Below are positions 35,010 through 46,436 of a stretch of 64,000 bases of DNA, piece by piece. Where the stretch lies: positions 97,766,315-97,830,314 of the forward strand of contig NC_079147.1 in assembly GCF_945859685.1 (NCBI RefSeq), written 5' to 3'. The stretch comes from Eupeodes corollae (lineage: Eukaryota; Arthropoda; Insecta; Diptera; Syrphidae). The first letter of the stretch is position 1. Each line of letters starts with the position of its first letter. The notes beneath the pieces are model-generated. The model searched no databases and was not told where the DNA came from. It was given only the letters and a program-made list of their open reading frames with translations. Both the position numbers and the translations under genes were made by a program.

Positions 35010-35950
35010 ACTTAGGTTAGGTTAGGTTATAGTGGGTGTCCAAGATGGAAACAGACACACTTAGGCCAGTTTAATGGCCCATTGTGATACCACATGAATC
35101 TTGAGGCTTCCTCTTAAGCTCAATGGAACCAGCTTGAGTCCCTTACGAAACGTGAGAGGCTGATTATACTGATATGATTTAGATCGTTAAAGAAGAATTC
35201 TCCTAGGTAATTCTTGCGTTTTCGAGCTAGAGCAGGGCATGTGCAGAGAAGATAATGAACCGTTTCGTCCTCTTCCAAGTCCATACAGCTTCTGTAAAAG
35301 TCATTTGAGAATACGCCTAGTCTCGTGCCGTGCTTTCCTATTAGACAGTGTCCGGTTATAACACCTATTATCGAGCTTATATACGATCTGCTTAGAGAGA
35401 GCAAGCACCTTGAACGTCTTAGATCCAGTGTTGGCCAGATTTTTTTATCGCCAAAAGTTCCGCCTGGAACACGCTACAATGGATTGGGAAGGCGGAATGA
35501 GAGACTTAATTTCATTCAGAGTACACACCTCCACCAACCCCTTCTTTTGTTTTTGACCCATCTGTGTAAAAATGGATTGACTCATCCTCCAAGAATGTCC
35601 TATCCTCCCAAAAAGATCTGGGAGGTATAGAAATCTAGACATTTCTGTCGAATTGCAGTTGGGGGATGGTGTAATGTGTGTGTACATTTCAAGCTGAACG
35701 TTGGACTTTATTTAGCTTATCCCTGTTTATACCTTTCTCTAAAGCAGTCCACCAGCTTGGCTATCTTCTAGTTATGCGTCGGAAGGGACGGGTTGCAAAC
35801 TTTGATCATCTCGAGAATGTCCTCGATACCAGCAGGTTCGATCGATATCCAAATGCGGGCTCTAGGTCTGCTACTAATGTCTTCTATTGCGACAACCTCG
35901 AGCTTCGCACCTGGCCAAACTTCACCTAACCGGCTGACAGCAAGCTTGTA
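35010..35950 (-). mobile_element. RNase H-bearing non-LTR retrotransposon, copy C1 (ORF1 fused to pol C-terminus)
   Basis: At 35,950-35,740 the minus strand reads WPGAKLEVVAIEDI, RPRARIWISIEP and CNPSLPTHN, which resembles a domain found in ORF1-type proteins (DUF4780-like; name from memory). It then jumps to DKLNKVQRSA (about 35,705), the region after the RT thumb, so the RT is deleted. The RNase H start (YTDGSK near 35,560) is kept. A further deletion removes about 355 bases relative to C2. The C-terminus at 35,404-35,120 is well kept (LLSLSRSYISSIIGVITGHC, CRSCMDLEEDETVHYLLCTC), with a CCHC-like cysteine/histidine pattern. The 3' end carries CCTAA repeats at 35,012-35,029. Confidence 0.7.
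35012..35030. repeat. (TTAGG)-type short array at the 3' end of C1
   Basis: Plus-strand TTAGGTTAGGTTAGGTTA, about three and a half units, at the 3' terminus of the minus-strand element C1. Non-LTR elements often end in short tandem repeats made during target priming. The unit equals the common insect telomere repeat. Confidence 0.6.
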
Positions 35951-36064
35951 GCTACTTAGATACTTTGAATTTGATTGTTGAACACACCCTTTCTCTAATC
36001 ATCGAACAGTGAACTCAAGCTTTTCATCATAGTAAAGAAGGAGCAACGTCTGCAAATTATATAA

Positions 36065-36665
36065 ATACTAAATACTTACTTAAGGTGGCGCTACAATGCA
36101 TGGTGGACCTGGGCATAAACCAACATGCGTTTTCTGCCATCTTGGTCCCTAGGTAGCTGCCTCCAGTTTCGAACTAAAGATTGGTTGAGGTCTTCACACA
36201 CCTGCGTGCGCTACCTGAGTCGCGATCTCAATCTATACTGCGCCGTCTAACGGGACTGGATTCAAAGACCTTTCGAACTGGAGCGTTGATGTCTATCCGC
36301 TTTACATGACCTAACCATCTAAGTTGTTGGATTTAATTCTGTTAACTATGACAGTTCGTCGTTGTATTTTCTCCACTCTCCAATATTCTTCGTTTGATTT
36401 CAGCGCTGGTGTCGATGTCTGAGTTTATAGCGTTTATGCTTAGCAAGACAAAGTCCTCAACTATCTCAAATGTATTGCTTTCCATGGTAACGTTTTGTCC
36501 AAGACGTCGTAGTCGTTCAATGTCTTTTTTGGCATAAACTTGGTCTTATCATAATGGACTACTAAACACATCTTCTGTGCTCCCGTCGGACAATTCTTTC
36601 CAGAACGATATTGAAGAAGTCGCATGAATGTGCATCGCCTTGTCTGAAACCATTTTTGACATAAT
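36065..36665 (-). mobile_element. RTE-like retrotransposon, 3' fragment A4
   Basis: The antisense of the GCGCCACCTTAAGTAAG tail (36,065-36,085) is followed, still in reverse order, by the pol C-terminus (antisense of RLRWLGHV..M, WRTQV), AEIKRRI-type sequence near 36,400, QRRLGQNVTM (36,500) and the start of a DVKNGFRQGD block at 36,662. About 0.4 kb between 36,390 and the AEIKRRI block is missing relative to A5. The 5' end is truncated within the RT palm. Confidence 0.75.
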
Positions 36666-36929
36666 ACAAAAAAAAACATAAATAATCTGCGGAAAATCGG
36701 AGTCCAAGACCGCAGCTGTAGGAGCGTTAACTAAAATGTTATGTTGTAATTTTGCAAGATTATGTTGTCACAAGATTTGACGCGATTCCGCAATATTTAA
36801 AAAATTCATCGCATTCAATTCTGTAAGAACTTTATCTTCTGGGAAATCATCACTTATAAGGATGCTTCTTTTGGTTTCTAGAGTTGGAATTAGTACTCCT
36901 CACGAAAATATTTTCTATCTTCCAGATTA

Positions 36930-37742
36930 TTGTTAAGCCTGCATATTCGCCTATATAGGGATTTTGAAGCTTCCTGCACATATTATGTTCTAAACTTCCC
37001 TTATATTTTCGATATTACTTCGTGCAGGATCGTTTTACAATTCCATATGTTGTCAATGTTTAAAATAAAATCGAACCACCTTTCTAAACGAACGGGACTA
37101 GGGCGCCTTGATGACATTCAAAATATAGTCAGCTTGCAGTTTCAATAATGTAATGGAAAGGTGAGATAGCCCTTTTTCTAACATGATAACGTAATTCGGC
37201 GTATTCGATGGTAGGCGAAATATTTTCTTAACGTAGTTTGTTAAGAGTTTTTCTACTTTTTTTTTAATTTTTAAAACCCCACACTTGATAGCAATACAGA
37301 AGTATACATGCAGCAACCGCTTCAAGCACTTTGAATTGTCAGCTATGCGCTCGCTTTTAGCGAGCAATAAACGGCAGTTTTTGCTTTTTGCAATTTTTCG
37401 GTATATTGTTTTTCCATGCTCAAATTTCGATCTTCACCTTTTTTAAAAACCATAACTTTGGACTTTTTTGTGTTAACAATTAAGTTCCATAAACTGCAGT
37501 ATTGGTATAGTCTGTTTATCATGAGTTGCAAAGTTTCCGGGGAGTAAGTAAACAAAACTATATCAACTGCAAATAATAAAACTTTGATACTAACTCCTGC
37601 TAAATCAACGCTACCTGGAAAGTGGTCAATGAGGTCGTTAATGAAAAGCGAAAACTAGATCGGGCTCAATGTATAACACTGCCTCACTCCTGTTAATATT
37701 GCTAATTAGTCAGAAAGATCCACAACATTCCACACTACCGAC
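36930..37742 (-). mobile_element. Non-LTR retrotransposon D1, 3' half
   Basis: Minus-strand RT palm: LTGVRQCYTLSPI, a stop, FSLFINDLIDHF, then motif C as FAVDIVLF (second position changed from D to V). It is followed by LQLMINRLYQYCSLWNLIVN and KKSKVMVFKKGE (37,555-37,400). After a deletion the C-terminal block at 37,367-37,098 reads EKLLTNYVKKIFRLPSNTPN and EKGLSHLSITLLKLQADYI. The upstream part of the same element lies at 41,135-40,920, on the far side of a mariner. The clade is not assigned. Confidence 0.7.
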
Positions 37743-37744
37743 TG

Positions 37745-38221
37745 AGTATCCGCCTTGGCTTCTTACGGTAGCACGGATTCGAATGGTCAAATTTTCAATG
37801 ACTCTTCCACATAGATCCAGCTGAACTTGAGCGATTGTGGTTTATTTGCATACACCTGCGACTTCAAGAAACCCCAGAGGGAGAAGTCTAGCGGGATCAA
37901 ATCGCATGAACTTTCACATAACCACTGGCAAATATAACCTTACCCTCAAATCGTTCTCGTAAACTGTCAATCGTGGCGTTAACTGTGTGGCACGCAGCGC
38001 CGCTGTCCTGCTAGAACTACATGTAGTCTAGGTCCATATGTTTCAATTTAGATCATAAGAAATTAGTTCTTATCGTTATTTAGCGCTCGCTGTTAACGGT
38101 GAAACCCTTCACTAACGTCATTTTGAAAAAAGCACGGACCAATAACGTGCTGGCCTAAAATCCACACTGATGAACGGTAACTCTTTGAGGATGCATTATC
38201 ACCTGGTGAACCTTGTGTGCA
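37745..38221 (-). mobile_element. mariner-like element M5, C-terminal half
   Basis: The minus strand reads AHKVHQVIMHPQRVTV (38,220-38,175), then GFxAxxLLVRAFFKMTLVKG, a DPARLLPLGFLEVAGVCK region corresponding to DLTPLDFFLWGYLKSQVY with frame changes, and VQLDLCGRVIENLTIRIRAT ending in RSQGG. The 3' terminal repeat is missing. The N-terminal half of the same transposase lies at 40,291-40,912; the two halves are separated by RTE copy A5. Confidence 0.7.
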
Positions 38222-40290
38222 ATGGGATAGACCGGGCAAACGCAAACTAAAAGACTAAAAACAAAGACAGAGTCTTTTTGGGTGTGGATTTGTTGTTGGA
38301 ACTAAACTCAAGCAAAAAGTCTTGAGTTTCAACAGTGTGAGCGAGCGCATCACGACAATCCACATCAAGGCTAAATTTGCTAATATAAGCCTAACATAAG
38401 CCCCAACAGTGGAGAAAGATGAAGACACCAAACACATATTCTTGGAGCTCTTGGACAAGACATATAAGAAGTGCCCTGGCTACGACATTAAAATAGTCTT
38501 AGGAGATTTTAATGCTAAGCTAGTAAGAGAAGACATCTTTGGTGGCATAACCGGGAGATACAGCCTCCACGACACCACCTCCGAAAACGGATTCAGGCTG
38601 ATCGATTTCGCTGCGGGGCGAGACGTTCTGGTAGCTAGTATGCAGTTCACAACTCTCAATATCCTCAAGGCGACATAGAAATCTCCTGATCAATCAACCG
38701 TCAATCAGATTGACCACATTGTGAACGACTCCCGACACTTCTCCAGTATACAGGATGTGCGAACTTTCCGAGTGGCCAACATTGACTCGGACCATTACCT
38801 CGTTGTAGCCAAGGTATACGTCTACGGATATCACGATCCAAGCCAAAACAAGGAAGTACTGTGAGAAGATTCGACGTTAGGTGGCAACAATCGCAAGATA
38901 CTGCCATTTCCTTTTCCCATCGAGTCTCTAATAACCTGTTAAGGAGTTAGCGATACCCCTGGTTTGACGACATCGTAGTAGAACAGCATTCGATGCTGAG
39001 AATATGGAAAGACCACTTCTAAAATTATATAACGGCGATGATGAACCGAATTTCGCTGTAAGGGAGATAGAACCACTCAACCTCGGCGACACGCAGATCA
39101 ACAATTCCTCCTACCCGACCTAGACGAAGTGAAAGTAGCTATATTTAAACTGGAGTCCAAAAAAATGCTGGAGCTGACGGCATGCATCGCTGCCGAACTA
39201 TTCAAAGAAGCAGGCGATGACTTGGTAGGGAGCATGCACCAACTCATCTGCAAAATATGATCGAAAGAAAGCATGCCCGATGAGTGGAATCTCAGCATAG
39301 TTTGCCCGATACATACAAAAGGAGACCCTCTAAATTGCCCCAAGATTGAATATAAGATTCCTTCAACAACTCATAGATCCTTATCAGTGCTCTGGCAAGG
39401 TCGGAAAAGATCTCACCGATTCATTTAATGCCAAAAAAGGTTTTAGACAAGGCGATGCACAATCTTTCAAAAGTCCATCCAATTACTCTGATACGCAGCT
39501 GATAGTGACATAATTAAAAGATCGAAGCGTGATGTCATTGGAGCGTTTTTGAGCATTGCGACGAAAGCGAAGAAGATGGGTTTAGTGGTCAATGAGATCA
39601 AGGCTAAACATATTATGCTGTCATCAAAAAAGGACACTGAACGACGACGTCTTGGACAAAACGTCAGCATGGACGGCTATAACTATGAAGTAGTTTAGGA
39701 CTTTGTCTACCTATGCACCGCTATTAACACAGACAACGACAGCAGTGCTGAAATCAAACGAAGAATAACTCTTGCAAATCACTGCTTCTTTGGACTTAGA
39801 AGGCAATTGAGAAGTAAAGTCCTCTCTCGAGCATCTAAAATCACCATCTATAAGATACTCATCATCCCGGTTCTCATTTATGGCGCTGAGGCCTGGACCC
39901 TGTCAAAGAAAGATGAGAGCGTCTTAGGATGCTTTGAGAGAAAAATTCTTCGGGTGATTTTTGGTACCGTACGCATAGATGGAGAATGAAGAAGAAGATA
40001 TAACGACGAACTATGTACATCGACACTGACCCAGTTAGCAGAATAAAAGTCCAACGGCTTAGATGGCTAGGTCATGTTGAGTGAATGGACATCAAAGCCC
40101 GGAAGGTCTTCGAATCCAATCCCGAGGGACGGCGCAGTAGAGGAAGGCCACGACTCAGGTGGTGCATTCAGTCGGGTGAAGACCTCAACCAATTTGGCGT
40201 GCGAAACTGGAGACAGCTAGCTGAAGACGAATGTTGGTTGAGGCTCAGGTTCGCCCCGGACTGTAGCGCCACCTTAAGTAAGTAAGAAAC
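38222..40290 (+). mobile_element. RTE-like retrotransposon, copy A5, inserted in mariner M5
   Basis: A 5'-truncated plus-strand copy starting at the WDRPGKRKLKD region. Endonuclease at 38,409-38,678 has DIKIVLGDFNAKLVREDIFG and NGFRLIDFAAGRDVLVAS. RT fingers at 39,140-39,335 have AGDDLVGSMHQLICK and DEWNLSIVCPIHTK. Motif A is deleted and motif C at about 39,500 reads YAADSD instead of YADDID. The C-terminus (39,750-40,280) is the best-kept of the family: RRITLANHCFFGLRRQ, IYKILIIPVLIYGAEAW, GRRSRGRPRLRW. It ends in GACTGTAGCGCCACCTTAAG with TAAG repeats at 40,290. Several stops make it dead. Confidence 0.88.
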
Positions 40291-40912
40291 TCGCGTGGGT
40301 TGGTGTCGTCCCATATACGACAATTTTGCTTCTTAACAAACCCATTCATTAAAAGATGGGCCTCGTCACTAAAGATGATATTTCAGCCAACATTGCTGTG
40401 CTTTTCTAAACGATTAGAAGCCCACCAGTCAGCGAACAAACGGCGTTGTCTTTTGTCATGAACTTTGAGCTCCTGGGTCAGTTGAATCTTCTTAGGGTGT
40501 AGGCCCAATTTCCGACGCAAAGTTCGCCAAGTTGAAGTCTGCAAAAGGCCGCGTCACAGCGTCGAATGTACTGCTTCGGGTTCTACTGAACACTTTCCCG
40601 GATTGCGGCGATATTCTCAGCCGAACTTGCGGTCCTTTGAACGAACCGGTCGTTTTAAATTTAGCTACCAAACGTTGAAAAGTCGACTGTGAAGGGCCAC
40701 CGCGTCTGCCGTAAAATGTTAGCAATGTTTGCGTTAACCAACACTCATTTCGATAATAAAGTTTTATTATTTGAAATTAAATCGTGTAACTTGCCAAGAT
40801 GATCTGGCATTAACAAGCGAATATAAAACAAACAATTTGACAGATGTCACGAAAACAAAATGGCCGCTACGGGGCGCCAAAATCTACCCGCACGAATTGA
40901 AAAACCTTTTAT
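40291..40912 (-). mobile_element. mariner-like element M5, N-terminal half with 5' terminal repeat
   Basis: The terminal repeat GGTTTTTCAATTCGTGCGGG, continuing TAGATT, is at 40,906-40,881 on the minus strand. The helix-turn-helix region (40,725-40,492) reads FYGRRGGPSQSTFQRLVAKF. After a frameshift come KKIQLTQELKVHDKRQRRLF, NIIFSDEAHLLMNGFVKKQN and CRIWDDTNPREF, which stops at the RTE A5 junction. The first catalytic aspartate (FSDEAH) is present. The outer end lies in an AT-rich stretch of element D1 with TA at the junction, as expected for mariner insertion. Confidence 0.75.
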
Positions 40913-40919
40913 TATCAAT

Positions 40920-41135
40920 GGTGGAATAACCTGATCTAAAATCAGGTTGGAATTCTTTCAAAACGTTCCCTGTGTCTAAGCAGGTCGTGAGCCGCTTAAG
41001 TAGCATAGTTATAAAAATCGTATACGTTGCTTAAAAAAATTAATTCTACGGTAGTTCGAAGCTTCGATTACTGATCCTTTTTTGTGGATTGGGAATATCA
41101 TTGCATCGGGCGGCTTAACGCCTTACACTATTTTC
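40920..41135 (-). mobile_element. Non-LTR retrotransposon D1, RT finger fragment
   Basis: The minus strand, in two frames, reads PPDAMIFPIHKKGSVIEASN and YRRINF, then LLKRL and KEFQPDFRSGYSTID, where it is cut by the mariner M5 end at about 40,912. The same order is seen in copy D2 (SDALIFPIHKKG, FRSGYSTVDQIF-like). This is the upstream part of the D1 element whose palm lies at 37,742-36,930. Confidence 0.65.
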
Positions 41136-42960
41136 TATATGAATACACTAAGTCAAGCCAACGATGTCGCTGGAAAAGCTCAGAGCTAACATTGTAACAT
41201 TGAAAACGGAATTGTGGGCTAATCGGCCGAAATGCTTGGCCTTGCCAGTGGTGACCAAATTTTTGAAGTCGAGTTCCATATATAACTGTTTTGATTGAAC
41301 TTGAAACCGAAATATCGCAAATATTTTGCGATTTATATTAACAAAATTTGTCAATCTTAAGAGCTTAAATTTGGACTGTAGTGTTGTTAATTACCCAAAC
41401 TTTAAAAAGCTGGTTAAAATAAAAATCGAAGACATTTTATTTTTGAATCAGTCTTATGTAAAATTATATTGTAGTTAATAAGCTAGGCATGAGTAGAGCA
41501 ACAATTCTTCTCAGTCTTACCCATTTATCCAAACCGTTTTATGGCAACCAATTGTCTGGGTACTGGATTTTGATTCCTCTGTTTTTGTTGTACCATGAAC
41601 ATGTGTACTCATATGCCTAACCCCTTTCAGTACTCCCTCTGCCGATATTTCTTATTTTACTTATATTGTGTCTTATTTGATATGGCCGTTGGCATTATAA
41701 GGGTGCATGAAAATCTCACATGAAACACCCCCACCGCCGCCGTCGACCCCTATAAAAAAAGTAGGTATTCATTTTGTCGAACCAAAATGTGGAAATGGTG
41801 AACATGTTCATGTTTCAGCAGAATGAATTTGGGTCGGTAAAAGTTTTCTCCATCATTTATTTTGTTTAGATTTTGTGTTCCCAGTTTCAAGATTGGCCAA
41901 TCGTTTGTTGGAGTAGGTATACAAATACATACAAATGTAAAGACTACATTCCTACAAGCTTTGACTATAGAGCAACGAGACCAGTAAGTTCCTTGGAAGA
42001 GTTTATTGAATTTACGATAAATGGATTACTATACGATGGCCGACAAGGACGACGACGAGGAACTTCTATATATGAATTTAACAAATGTGCGTACAAGTCT
42101 GAAGTTTTGTTCTATTGAAATTAATAGACCCATTGGGATTGTACAGATATTAATATGCCATTAATGTGTTACCAGTTACCAGTTACCACACCACTACCAT
42201 AATATAATTATTATTCATCACTACCATTTGCCCATTGAGCCACAGTTTTCCATTTATTTAAATTGAGTTTTTACAAACATTTAAACTTTTACCAAACTGA
42301 TAAATGTTTGCAGTAGACAGGACTTTTATTTTTTTCTTTTTGACTTTGTTTTGTACATATTTACGTTAAGAGAGCTGAATAGAAGGACAGCCTAGGGCGC
42401 CAGAATTTAAGGGGCAGCTTATGCGTGAAGATGACAATTTAAGTAAGGAATGACTTTTTAAATTTCAATTTACTTTATTTTTTTCCCCTCTTTACAAATT
42501 ATTTAAAAAAATATATAGTAGATTTATAGTACATTTACATATCTAAACCTCAGCAATAATCTACCCCTAAGGTTTCAGTTTTAAGAAACTTGGCTAAGAG
42601 TTATTCATTGGAAAAATATTATTATGGGAACCATTTAGCCGGAACAAAAAAAGGAATACGTATCACATCTACGTACATATGTTCAATTACATCTTCATAT
42701 AATTTTACCTCCAGGGTGTTTGTTTTTAATGCATTCAGAAATAGAAATAACAGTAAGAGGAGGTTTAAAAATTATATAATTTTTTTTTATTGATTGTAAT
42801 TTATTCAATAATTCATATCGCAATAAGTCAATACCAGGAAAATATACCCCCAATAAGTCGTTTTTCTCCGAAATTAAGTGAAACAGGTTCCATTGTTTTG
42901 TATACCAATTCTTGTAAATAAGGTTGCAGAAGCCTTTAAGGCCACTCTAGGTATTGTTAT
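41136..42960. other. Gene-poor region
   Basis: No gene or known repeat could be supported. Short open frames at 41,148-41,354, 41,873-42,118 and 42,590-42,793 have no recognisable domains. Between about 41,740 and 42,060 the base composition is less AT-rich but no coding pattern persists. Confidence 0.35.
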
Positions 42961-44645
42961 TCATTAGTATTATTTGGTGATAGCCCCCAACGACAAACTC
43001 CTGGTTTGATGAGGAATGTCGGCAGGCAATTGTAGCCAAACAATAGGCACGCAAAGTGGCACTGCATAGAAGGACAAGAGCTGCTCACAAGTTCTAAGAA
43101 AAGAAGAGGAGCGAGAAACACCGACTTCTTACCAGTAAAAAGAGAGAGCATGAGAAGAGTGTGTTCGAAGATGTTGATAGGTTCAAAATCATAAATGAAA
43201 TTCGAAAGTTTTATGAACAGGTGAAACGAAATTCACAGGTACATAAACCTAGAACCGAAGGCTGCAAAGACGAAAGTGGAACCGCAGTCAATGCTGAGGA
43301 TATGGAAGAACCACTTCTGCAGATTGTATAACGGCGAGGACGAACTGAATTCCGCCGTCAGGCAGGATGATCCATTCAACATAGAAGACGAAAGCCAACA
43401 ATCCCGTCCTCCCGACTTTGCCATATATATGCTGAAGTCTAATAAAGCCGCTGGAGCGGATGGCTTGAATGCCGAGCTCTTTAAAACAGCTGCAGAAATT
43501 TGGTTAAAAGCATGCACAAAGATATGGTCGGAAGAAAGCATGCCCGATAAATGGAACCTCAGTATTGTTTGAAAGAAGGAGACCCTCTAAACTGCCCAAC
43601 TATAGGGGAATCAGTCTACTTAACATCGTCTATAAAATCTTCTCTGCCGTAATATATGAATGTCTAAAGCCCATCGTCAATAACTTGATAGGTCCTTATC
43701 AGTGTGATCTTAGACCAGAAATGTCCACAGTCGATCAAATATTCCCATTATGGCAGATCTAAGAAAAAACCCAAGAACACAAAATCGACACAAACCATCT
43801 TTTCATCGATTTCAAGGCCGCACATGACAGCATCTACAGGGACGAGCTGTATGGAGCCATGTCAAGTTTTGGCATCCCTGCCAAACTCGTCCGTTTGTGC
43901 AGGATGACCATGGAGAATTCACGCTGCTCCATAAAGCTTGTAAACAACTTAAAAGTACCTTTCGATGTCAAAAAGGTTTTAGCTAAGGTGATGCACTGTC
44001 ATATGATTTTTTTTAACATCGTGCTTGAAAGAATAGTGCAGAGCTCACACGTCAACACTGGAGGCTCTATCTTTCAAAAGTCTGTCCAATTACTGGCATA
44101 TGCTGATGACATTGACATGGACGTATCGGTCAAAACGTCATCATTGAGAGTCGAAAGCGTAACTTTAAGGTAATTAAGGCTTTGGTTATATAGGTTCCGC
44201 TATGAACAATGAAAACAATAACAGCGCTGAGATCAAACGAAGATTTATTCTTTCTAACCGCTGTTTCTTTCGGCTAAGTAAAGAAATTGAATATCAAAGC
44301 CCTCTCTAGAGCGAGACCAAAGTGTTGCTATAAAAGACCCCCATCATCTTTACCCTGCTATACGGTGCAGAAGCATGGACGATGGCAAAAGCGAATAAAA
44401 CCACCTTGGGTCGTTTCGAGGGAAAAGTTCTTCGCATAATCTACTTTCCCGTATGCAAATACGGTGAATAGAGGAGAAGAAGGAACGACTAGCTGTACTG
44501 GCTATACAGCGAAGTAGACTTAAGGATAAAAGTCCAACGACTGGGATGGCTGAGTCACGTAGAACGCATGGAAGCCAATGCTTAGAGAAAGTCTTAAAAT
44601 CCATTCCCATAGGTCAACACTCTAGAGGAAGACCGCAGATCATAT
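42961..44645 (+). mobile_element. RTE-like retrotransposon, copy A6 (subfamily 2, 5'- and 3'-truncated)
   Basis: It starts after the endonuclease at a SWFDEECRQAIVAKQ segment (about 43,000). A lysine/arginine-rich linker follows, then RT fingers at 43,276-43,572 (SMLRIWKNHFCRLYNGEDE, NKAAGADGLNAELFKTAA). Further blocks are NYRGISLLNIVYKIFSAVIY (43,580-43,660), an ID(F)KAAHDSIYRDEL motif A region near 43,810, SSFGIPAKLVRLCRMTMENS (43,860), and an intact AYADDIDM (about 44,098). C-terminal pieces such as RLGWLSHVERMEAN (about 44,550) follow and the copy stops near 44,645 without the usual tail. Residues shared with A2 put both in one subfamily. Confidence 0.8.
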
Positions 44646-45164
44646 TAAAACTTCCACCAATTTTATGCTGCTTCAAGTTTGGTAAGGTCTTGATGCTTAA
44701 TTAGATCGATTTCAGCTTTTGAAACAATGTTAAGGTGTTAAAGCATGCAGATTGGTTTTAAAATTTTAGGTAAAAAATGAAACTTCACATCAAAACACAA
44801 AAATTGTTGATTTAAACTGAAAAACTGAAAAACTCGTGATTTTTGCCGTATTAAATTAACATATTAAAAATTAATATTAACTTCACTTCAATTCCAATAT
44901 CTCTATTTTGGCCTTGTAAGCCTTAAGAGAAATGTTTAAACATTATTCTGTTCCTATGTATGAAATGTAGTCCTAATATTGGTCCAGTAGATGAGATTAG
45001 ATTAGGCTGAATTTATTTAAACATACATTTTTAACAATAATGAGGAAAGTAGTTCAGATTAAGGAGTTCTCCTCTTACCTGGAACTTGCACGAAATTTTG
45101 TTCGATGGTATATTAGTCGTGGAAGATGTTTCTTTCCCGGAGATCGAAGTCCAGTCTAATGTAA
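44646..45164. other. Unassigned AT-rich region
   Basis: AT-rich stretch between A6 and D2 without a supported feature. Part of it may be the 3' untranslated region of D2, which I could not delimit. Confidence 0.35.
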
Positions 45165-46434
45165 ATCATGCGGTGCGGTGAGTTTTTTTCATTCTTAGGT
45201 TCTTAGTAAAGCAGACTCCAAGATATTTGTATTCTTTCACCAACTCTATTCTTTCAACATTATAGTGCCATTGCTCGCTTGCACCCGATCTTCCTCCGCC
45301 ATTCTTAAAAACCACCACTTTGGATTTTTTTAAAATTACATTCCACATTTTGCAATATTCAGCAAGCTTATTTATCATTAGGTTAAGGGACTGCGAAGTA
45401 TACGCGAGCAGGACAATGTCGTCAGTTAAAATAAGAGCTATAATGTTAACGCATGCGTACTCGATTCCTTCTAGCAATGCTTCGACTATATCTTCAATGA
45501 AGACTGGAAACAAGCTTCGACTGAGTGCACAACTGCACAACCTTGTCTAACTCCTCATTTCATTTAAAACAACTCTGATAAGCATTGGCCATTCCACGCT
45601 GATGCTTTGGAAGTTTTGAATATATTTTGCAAAACTGTACTCAACAAAAGTGAAATTAATCTCTGGAAAAGCTTCTAAAATAGGGCATTGCGATCCACGG
45701 TGCCGAAGGCAGCTTGAAATAACCGAAGAATACAAAAAGTTTCTCATTTCTCGATAGAGATGAGTCAGCAATCCAGAGAAGTACAAAAATTTGATCGACA
45801 GTGGAGTATCCCGATCTAATCCTTGGAACTTGGAACTCACTGAGCAGATTATTAGAATTTATCCATTCGTTTAAATGACTGAGCAGAATCGATGTAAATA
45901 TCTTATACGACGAGTTTAAAAACGGGATTTCTCTGTAGTTTTACGGAACTTCAGTGCATCCCTTCTTGTGAATTGGGAAAATCAAGGCATCGCTGAACAG
46001 GTTTGGGATGTTTCCTTTCTCAAAGATCTGGATGAATACTGCTGTTAGAGATACAACAATAGGATCTCTGCCATATCTGTAGAGTTATTCCATTTGAGCC
46101 CAAAGCCTTTCCATCCTTTTGGTTTTTTATCGATATAAACACATCTTCCTTTGAAATAAGTGCATCTAAAATATTATTTTTGAAGCCAGGTTCGGAATAC
46201 TGATTCAGAAAGTTATTTGGCAAATATGTATTTAACAATTGCTCAAAATATGTTTGCAGTCTATTTATATTAAGTCCCGGACAAACAGTAAATTTTGTTC
46301 CATTAAGTTTTCGGACCAGGTTCCACAACTTAGACGACTTGTTACTTTGCAAGCTGATGCGCTTAGTCTTCCAAATATTCTTTTTCCGATATACACTCAG
46401 CCAAGGCTTCTCGCCTGCATGCATTCCTTTTTTT
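45165..46434 (-). mobile_element. Non-LTR retrotransposon D2, RT part
   Basis: Minus strand. A linker at 46,424-46,150 has EKPWLSVYRKKNIWKTKR, FWNLVRKLNG-like sequence and KDGKALGSNGI. RT fingers at about 46,010-45,730 have SDALIFPIHKKG and SEFQ..RIRSGYSTVDQIF in shifted frames. The palm at 45,540-45,166 has LFPVFIEDIVEALLEG, motif C as LTDDIVLLA (tyrosine-alanine changed, both aspartates kept), LMINKLAEYCKMWNVILK and VKEYKYLGVCFTKNLRMKK. The endonuclease of the same element resumes at 48,235-48,690 beyond retrotransposon B7. Confidence 0.72.
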
Positions 46435-46436
46435 AT

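Noticed and set aside
36065..36085. TAAG-type tandem repeats, here and at 2,092, 29,392, 40,280 and 54,260, considered as a CRISPR-like or satellite signal
   Set aside because: They are the 3' terminal repeats of RTE copies, each a few units long, with no spacers.
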